Below, in pieces: positions 60,141 through 64,000 of a stretch of DNA of 64,000 nucleotides. Source of the stretch: Bacillota bacterium (GTDB lineage Bacteria; Bacillota; Clostridia; Acetivibrionales; DSM-1351). Every line of letters begins with the position of its first letter. The first letter of the stretch is position 1. The notes beneath the pieces are model-generated. The model was not told the origin of the DNA, did no database searches, and saw only the letters and a list, made by a program, of their open reading frames with translations. A program made the position numbers and the translations under genes. The DNA is taken from NCBI GenBank assembly GCA_023390335.1, contig JAEWCZ010000066.1, positions 434,001-498,000 of the forward strand, read 5' to 3'.

Positions 60141-61676
60141 ATGGAAAAGAAATTAGTAACATTAATGATCCTTGATGGCTTCGGAAACAACCCGAAACAA
60201 GAAGGAAATGCCATACAGGCTGCAAATAAGCCAAATTTGGATAGCTATCTTACTAAATATACAAATACCATTGTTCATACCAGCGGTATGGATGTAGGAC
60301 TACCCGAGGGTCAGATGGGAAACTCTGAGGTCGGTCATACCAATATCGGTGCAGGAAGAATTGTTTATCAGGAATTAACCAGAATAACAAAGTCAATAAA
60401 AGATGGAGATTTCTTTGATAAAGAGGAATTTTTAAAGGCAGTAGAAAATTGTAAAAAGAATAATACTAAGCTCCATTTGTTCGGTCTTTTATCTGACGGC
60501 GGAGTACACAGTCACAATACACATTTATATGGTTTAGTTGAAATGGCAAAGAGGAATGGCCTAAAAGATGTATTTATACACTGTTTCTACGACGGAAGAG
60601 ATGTTCCACCGGACAGCTCAAAGGTATATACCGAAGAACTAGAAGCCAAGCTGAAAGAAATCGGAGTGGGTAAAATTGCATCTGTAATGGGGAGATACTA
60701 TTCCATGGACAGAGACAACCGCTGGGAAAGAGTACAACTTGCATATGATGTAATGGTATCAGGAAAAGGTTTAACTGCAAATTCAGCAGTTGAAGCAGTA
60801 GAAGCATCTTTTGCAAAAAAAGAATTTGATGAATTCGTAAAACCTACTGCTATAATGGAAAACGGCAAACCAGTTGCAACAATAGATGCAAATGACTCAG
60901 TAATATTCTTCAATTTCAGACCTGACAGAGCAAGAGAAATAACAAGAACCTTTGTTGATCCTGAATTTAAAGGTTTTGAAAGAGCAAAAGGCTTCTTCCC
61001 TCTATTCTTTGTTTGCATGACACAGTATGACAAAACAATGCCAAACGTTGTGGTTGCATTCAAGCCTCAGACTTTGGATAACACCTTCGGAGAATATATA
61101 AGCCGACTTGGCTACAGACAGTTGAGAATAGCTGAAACTGAAAAGTATGCACACGTTACTTTCTTCTTCAACGGTGGTGTAGAAACTCAGTACGAAGGAG
61201 AAGACAGAGCGCTTATACCTTCACCGAAAGTAGCTACTTACGATTTAAAACCTGAAATGAGCGCATATGAAGTTGCTGAAGAAGCAGTTAAGAGAATTGA
61301 CTCAAAACAATACGATGTTATAATTCTTAATTTTGCTAACTGTGACATGGTTGGGCACACAGGTGTTTTTGATGCTGCAAAGGCTGCTGTTGAAGCAGTT
61401 GATGAATGTGTAGGAAAAGTAGTTGATGCTGTTACTGCACAGGGTGGAGTTGTATTGATAACTGCAGATCACGGAAATGCAGAGCAGATGGTTGATTATG
61501 AAAACGGAGGAGCATTTACTGCTCACACTACAAACGTAGTACCACTTATCGGTATCGGTTTGGGAAATACAACTCTAAAAGAAGGAAGACTGGCTGACTT
61601 GGCACCAACTATGCTTGACATAATGGGTGTTGATAAGCCTGCTGAAATGACAGGTACTTCACTTCTTCAAAAATAA
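60141..61676 (+). CDS. gpmI: 2,3-bisphosphoglycerate-independent phosphoglycerate mutase
   Basis: 511 residues. MILDGFGNN (metal Asp), the catalytic-Ser motif MGNSEVGHTNIGAGR, FIHCFYDGRDVPP, FNFRPDRAREITR, and the Mn2+-binding NCDMVGHTG and TADHGNAEQM. Interconverts 3- and 2-phosphoglycerate. GAGGGAG lies 7-9 bases before the ATG chosen; the ATG at 60069 would precede the hairpin and is unlikely. Cotranscribed with pgk-tpi. Confidence 0.97.
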   Translation: MEKKLVTLMILDGFGNNPKQEGNAIQAANKPNLDSYLTKYTNTIVHTSGMDVGLPEGQMGNSEVGHTNIGAGRIVYQELTRITKSIKDGDFFDKEEFLKAVENCKKNNTKLHLFGLLSDGGVHSHNTHLYGLVEMAKRNGLKDVFIHCFYDGRDVPPDSSKVYTEELEAKLKEIGVGKIASVMGRYYSMDRDNRWERVQLAYDVMVSGKGLTANSAVEAVEASFAKKEFDEFVKPTAIMENGKPVATIDANDSVIFFNFRPDRAREITRTFVDPEFKGFERAKGFFPLFFVCMTQYDKTMPNVVVAFKPQTLDNTFGEYISRLGYRQLRIAETEKYAHVTFFFNGGVETQYEGEDRALIPSPKVATYDLKPEMSAYEVAEEAVKRIDSKQYDVIILNFANCDMVGHTGVFDAAKAAVEAVDECVGKVVDAVTAQGGVVLITADHGNAEQMVDYENGGAFTAHTTNVVPLIGIGLGNTTLKEGRLADLAPTMLDIMGVDKPAEMTGTSLLQK

Positions 61677-61718
61677 AAAGTAAAATTGTTCAAAATGCTA
61701 TCATAACTACATTACAAG

Positions 61719-61760
61719 AAAATCCACCGATAAAAAATAAAAATACGGTGGATTTTTTAT
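61719..61760 (+). terminator. Terminator of the glycolytic operon
   Basis: AAAATCCACCG pairs with CGGTGGATTTT around an A-rich 16-base loop, then TT. Confidence 0.9.
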
Positions 61761-61825
61761 TGCCCTTTAAAGGATATTTTTACCATATATAGAATATATT
61801 ATGTAAAAGGGAGGTGCAACCATAA

Positions 61826-62902
61826 ATGAAAAAACCTTCAAAAGTTATTTTGCAGCTTAAGAAGTTTTCTAACAATTACAAAAAGCTGGGTTCTGTGCTT
61901 TATTACTTTTATAGACTGCTGAAGTCTTCGTATTTCAGAACCTTTGTGAACTTTCTTTTTACTTTTGTATTTGCTTTTCAAATGCAACTTACCGACTTTA
62001 AGACATATAATATCTATGAAAAGGAATTTTACCGGGATAAACTGCATATACTGGTAACATTCGTGCTTATTATCATATACAATTGGATAACCTTAATGAT
62101 TGATAATTATCAGAAATATAAAAATCGCAGGGTAAAATGCCTAAGAGAAGTAATAAACCGGGAAGCCGTTATCAATCAAACAATAAGCAGAAAACTCAAC
62201 GACATAACCAGAAGTGTCTGTGTTAAAGGCGTTATGATACCGTCAAAAGCTGACTTTAGCACTCTTACTTACCAGGATATTGCCTCACTGGTATGCCATA
62301 ATATTTATGACGCTATTAAAATTTCAACAGAAAACGACACTCATCAGGTCTCTTTGATGCACAGGTTCAAAGAGAAAAAAACCGGTAGAGAATACATAAA
62401 AATGATTAGCTATGGTAATTCAAATCAGATTTCGCCAAGCATATTTGATAAGTACTTTTATCTTGACAGCGATCTGAGTTATTACAATGTGAAAATATTT
62501 AATGAACAGCAGAATGATATTAATATATTGAAAAATGCAAGCGAGATAAAAAAAGAGTTTGTATACGGTAAAAAGTGCACCGGTAAAAATATTGAACAAT
62601 ACATTGCTATACCTGTATTTGGCGAAAATGAGGGAATAGTTTCGCTTTTACAAATTGAAATATCGGAAAAACAACTTTTGGGTAGAACTACTGAGGAAAT
62701 ACGGGAATTTGTAAAACCCTTTATGGCATACGTGCATATTCTTATGGTAAATTACTATAGAGATGAACTTTTTAATGTATTGATCAAAAAATTTGATATT
62801 CTAAAGAAAAGTAAAGAAAGAAGAAAGAGTTATCTGGAAGGGATGAGTAAGTATGAGCAACACTATGGGGAAGATAATTCATCTATTGCCCCAAGGGACT
62901 AG
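61826..62902 (+). CDS. Membrane protein with GAF-like cytoplasmic domain
   Basis: 358 residues; not firmly recognised. Two transmembrane helices (about 37-53 and 73-91), then a cytoplasmic part (about 115-335). Its spacing, with FVYGKKCTGKNIEQYIAIPVFGENEGIVSLLQIEI, resembles a GAF-like sensor domain. No kinase, cyclase or HTH is attached. GGGAGGTG precedes the ATG. The next small gene overlaps its end by 50 bases, which implies joint translation. Confidence 0.7.
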   Translation: MKKPSKVILQLKKFSNNYKKLGSVLYYFYRLLKSSYFRTFVNFLFTFVFAFQMQLTDFKTYNIYEKEFYRDKLHILVTFVLIIIYNWITLMIDNYQKYKNRRVKCLREVINREAVINQTISRKLNDITRSVCVKGVMIPSKADFSTLTYQDIASLVCHNIYDAIKISTENDTHQVSLMHRFKEKKTGREYIKMISYGNSNQISPSIFDKYFYLDSDLSYYNVKIFNEQQNDINILKNASEIKKEFVYGKKCTGKNIEQYIAIPVFGENEGIVSLLQIEISEKQLLGRTTEEIREFVKPFMAYVHILMVNYYRDELFNVLIKKFDILKKSKERRKSYLEGMSKYEQHYGEDNSSIAPRD

Positions 62903-63050
62903 TGATAATGTCGACAATAATGGGTTTTGCCATGAAGATACTGACTTTATTCAGGATCATGGTACTTTTGAAGACAGAAGACAACAGCTTATAAGCGAGT
63001 ACGAAAGAGAACTGAGGATATTTAAGAGTAATTCTATGCTAATGACATAG
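62853..63050 (+). CDS. Small acidic protein overlapping the membrane protein gene
   Basis: 65 residues, one cysteine, no membrane segment; a C-terminal charged helix (FEDRRQQLISEYERELRIFK). GGAAGGG lies about 10 bases before the ATG, inside the previous gene in another frame. No family recognised. A terminator follows, so it ends the unit. Confidence 0.55.
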   Translation: MSNTMGKIIHLLPQGTSDNVDNNGFCHEDTDFIQDHGTFEDRRQQLISEYERELRIFKSNSMLMT

Positions 63051-63071
63051 TTAAAAAATATTATTTGTTTA

Positions 63072-63096
63072 CTCCCGAGATGTTTCGGGGGTTTTT
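63072..63096 (+). terminator. Terminator between the small protein and the convergent Xre gene
   Basis: CTCCCGA pairs with TCGGGGG (one G-U), loop of 6 bases, then TTTTT. Confidence 0.75.
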
Positions 63097-63110
63097 ATTT
63101 TTCAGGAGAA

Positions 63111-63452
63111 TTATTTATCCGTTTTATATTTGGTTTTTATTAAATCAATATATTCTTCAACCTTTTTAAGAGCTTCAACAGGAAGGCCTTTAATATCAAG
63201 GTTATAAGGAATTTTAGACTCAGCTACAATATCATCTGATAATTTTCTGTTATCTGTACGGCCCACAAGATAATCCACAGACACATTAAAATAATCAGCA
63301 ATGGTTTTTAAAACATTCTCATCCCGGGGAAATCTGTCATTAGCTTCATAATAACCAATTACCCTGTCTGAAACGTTTATTATTTTACTCAATTCCTTTT
63401 GGGTTATATCTTTTTCTTCCCTAAGTTCTTTTAATCTGTCACCAAATCTCAT
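63111..63452 (-). CDS. Xre-family helix-turn-helix regulator
   Basis: 113 residues. Cro/CI-type HTH (about 1-62): FGDRLKELREEKDITQKELSKIINVSDRVIGYYEANDRFPRDE region, followed by YFNVSVDYLVGRTD, a common link to the C-terminal part (about 75-113, helical). TTGGAGG lies 7-8 bases before the ATG chosen; the reading frame is open to 63542 but has no site. Similar stand-alone regulators control sporulation or mobile elements; the target is unknown. Confidence 0.88.
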   Translation of the reverse strand: MRFGDRLKELREEKDITQKELSKIINVSDRVIGYYEANDRFPRDENVLKTIADYFNVSVDYLVGRTDNRKLSDDIVAESKIPYNLDIKGLPVEALKKVEEYIDLIKTKYKTDK

Positions 63453-63664
63453 AATATGCCTCCAAGTATAAATATAACAGGCGAAAAAAATCATTTGATA
63501 AAAACGAATAAAATATTCAAGAAAAATGTTGAAATCGAACAAAATATGCGATACAATATTAGTGTAAAGAAAAACCTCAAAAATTATACTTGAGATTTAT
63601 TCTTTGCAAAGAAGGTTAAGAAATCCGTTGTACCTGATGATATCCTTTTCTATGAGGTGATTAA

Positions 63665-64000
63665 ATGGATACATGGAGTAAGATAAAAACGGTTGAGAAA
63701 ATGCAAAACTACATTGAGAAGCACATTTCAGAACCTATCTCGCTTCACATGCTAGCTAAAGAAGCGGGTTACTCCCCTTGGTATGCTTAGAGGATATTTA
63801 AAGAGATTACCGGTAAAACTCCCTTTGAGTATATTAGGTTTTTGAGATTGACCATGCTGCCGAGAAACTAGAGAGATGACAATATCAAAGTTATTTATGC
63901 TGCTTTAGACTTTGTTTTTGATTCTTATGAGGGGTTTACCAGAGCCTTTTCTAAGCAGTTTGGAATAACACCTAAACAATACGCTAAAACAAACCTGAAA
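63665..64000 (+). pseudogene. Broken AraC-family regulator (HTH domain), running off the window
   Basis: Starts at an ATG after GAGGTG and reads MDTWSKIKTVEKMQNYIEKH, then ISLHMLAKEAGYSPWYA, a typical AraC HTH. It is then cut by TAG at 63788-63790. Reading on in frame gives RIFKEITGKTPFEYIRFLRL, a second TAG at 63869-63871 within a short frame-shifted patch (another frame there reads AAEKL), and then the second HTH, DSYEGFTRAFSKQFGITPKQYAK. Similarity to AraC proteins continues across both stops, so this is decay rather than chance. It may be the remnant of a regulator with a C-terminal effector domain beyond the window. Confidence 0.85.

Overview
The window looks like chromosome of a low-GC, anaerobic, endospore-forming, flagellated member of the Clostridia. 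It carries a sigma-F operon, spoVA genes, HPr kinase, [FeFe]-hydrogenases and che genes. The protein complement and gene order resemble mesophilic cellulolytic Ruminiclostridium, but that is inference from pattern, not a database match. Nearly all genes lie on the + strand in tight operons.

Layout. 1-6920: chemotaxis operon (end of a cheY-like gene, cheA, cheW, an MCP, cheR, a small DUF1540 protein, cheB, a cysteine-free ArsC-like protein). 6926-9708: a membrane protein, a YgjP-type metallopeptidase and a ferredoxin-type aldo/keto reductase. 9877-19291: a two-operon hydrogenase locus. hydCBA encodes an NAD-linked, probably electron-bifurcating [FeFe]-hydrogenase. A second operon encodes a [2Fe-2S] thioredoxin-like protein, a PAS-containing putative sensory [FeFe]-hydrogenase, a PP2C/SpoIIE-type phosphatase and, 15 bases further on, a TnpB-family protein whose RuvC catalytic residues are largely replaced. 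Both operons have a sigma-A-type promoter with a Rex-like operator four bases past the -10 box. 19316-23577: a Mn2+ (yybP-ykoY) riboswitch and terC, small genes, cca, a DUF554 gene and two tRNA-Gly genes. 23835-31637: the hprK, PHP, murB, rapZ, yvcK, whiA cluster, with a glycogen-debranching enzyme gene between yvcK and whiA. 31694-36333: spoIIAA-spoIIAB-sigF, spoVAC-AD-AE and cheX. 36462-43222: trmL, an M20 peptidase, a DUF2156 gene, gap, a secreted protein and fabV. 43401-48468: galT, galK and an accessory SecA-like ATPase. 48557-57813: a peptide export/quorum locus (LytTR regulator, GHKL kinase, 51-residue double-glycine peptide, two small genes, C39-peptidase ABC exporter, HlyD-like adaptor, TolC-like secreted coiled-coil protein, and a convergent pentapeptide-repeat gene). 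57955-61676: a glycolytic operon with an in-frame PGK-TIM fusion and gpmI. 61826-64000: a membrane protein, a small protein, an Xre regulator and a broken AraC-family gene.

Two regions stand out. The first is the sensory-hydrogenase operon ending in an apparently nuclease-dead TnpB. This suggests a redox-responsive circuit (Rex, H2-sensing hydrogenase, phosphatase, and a possibly RNA-guided DNA binder) that I do not know as a described system. The second is the peptide locus, which has a three-part type-I-like export chain in what should be a monoderm cell, with a SecA paralogue upstream. No CRISPR array, tRNA cluster, transposase-mobilised IS or prophage was seen.
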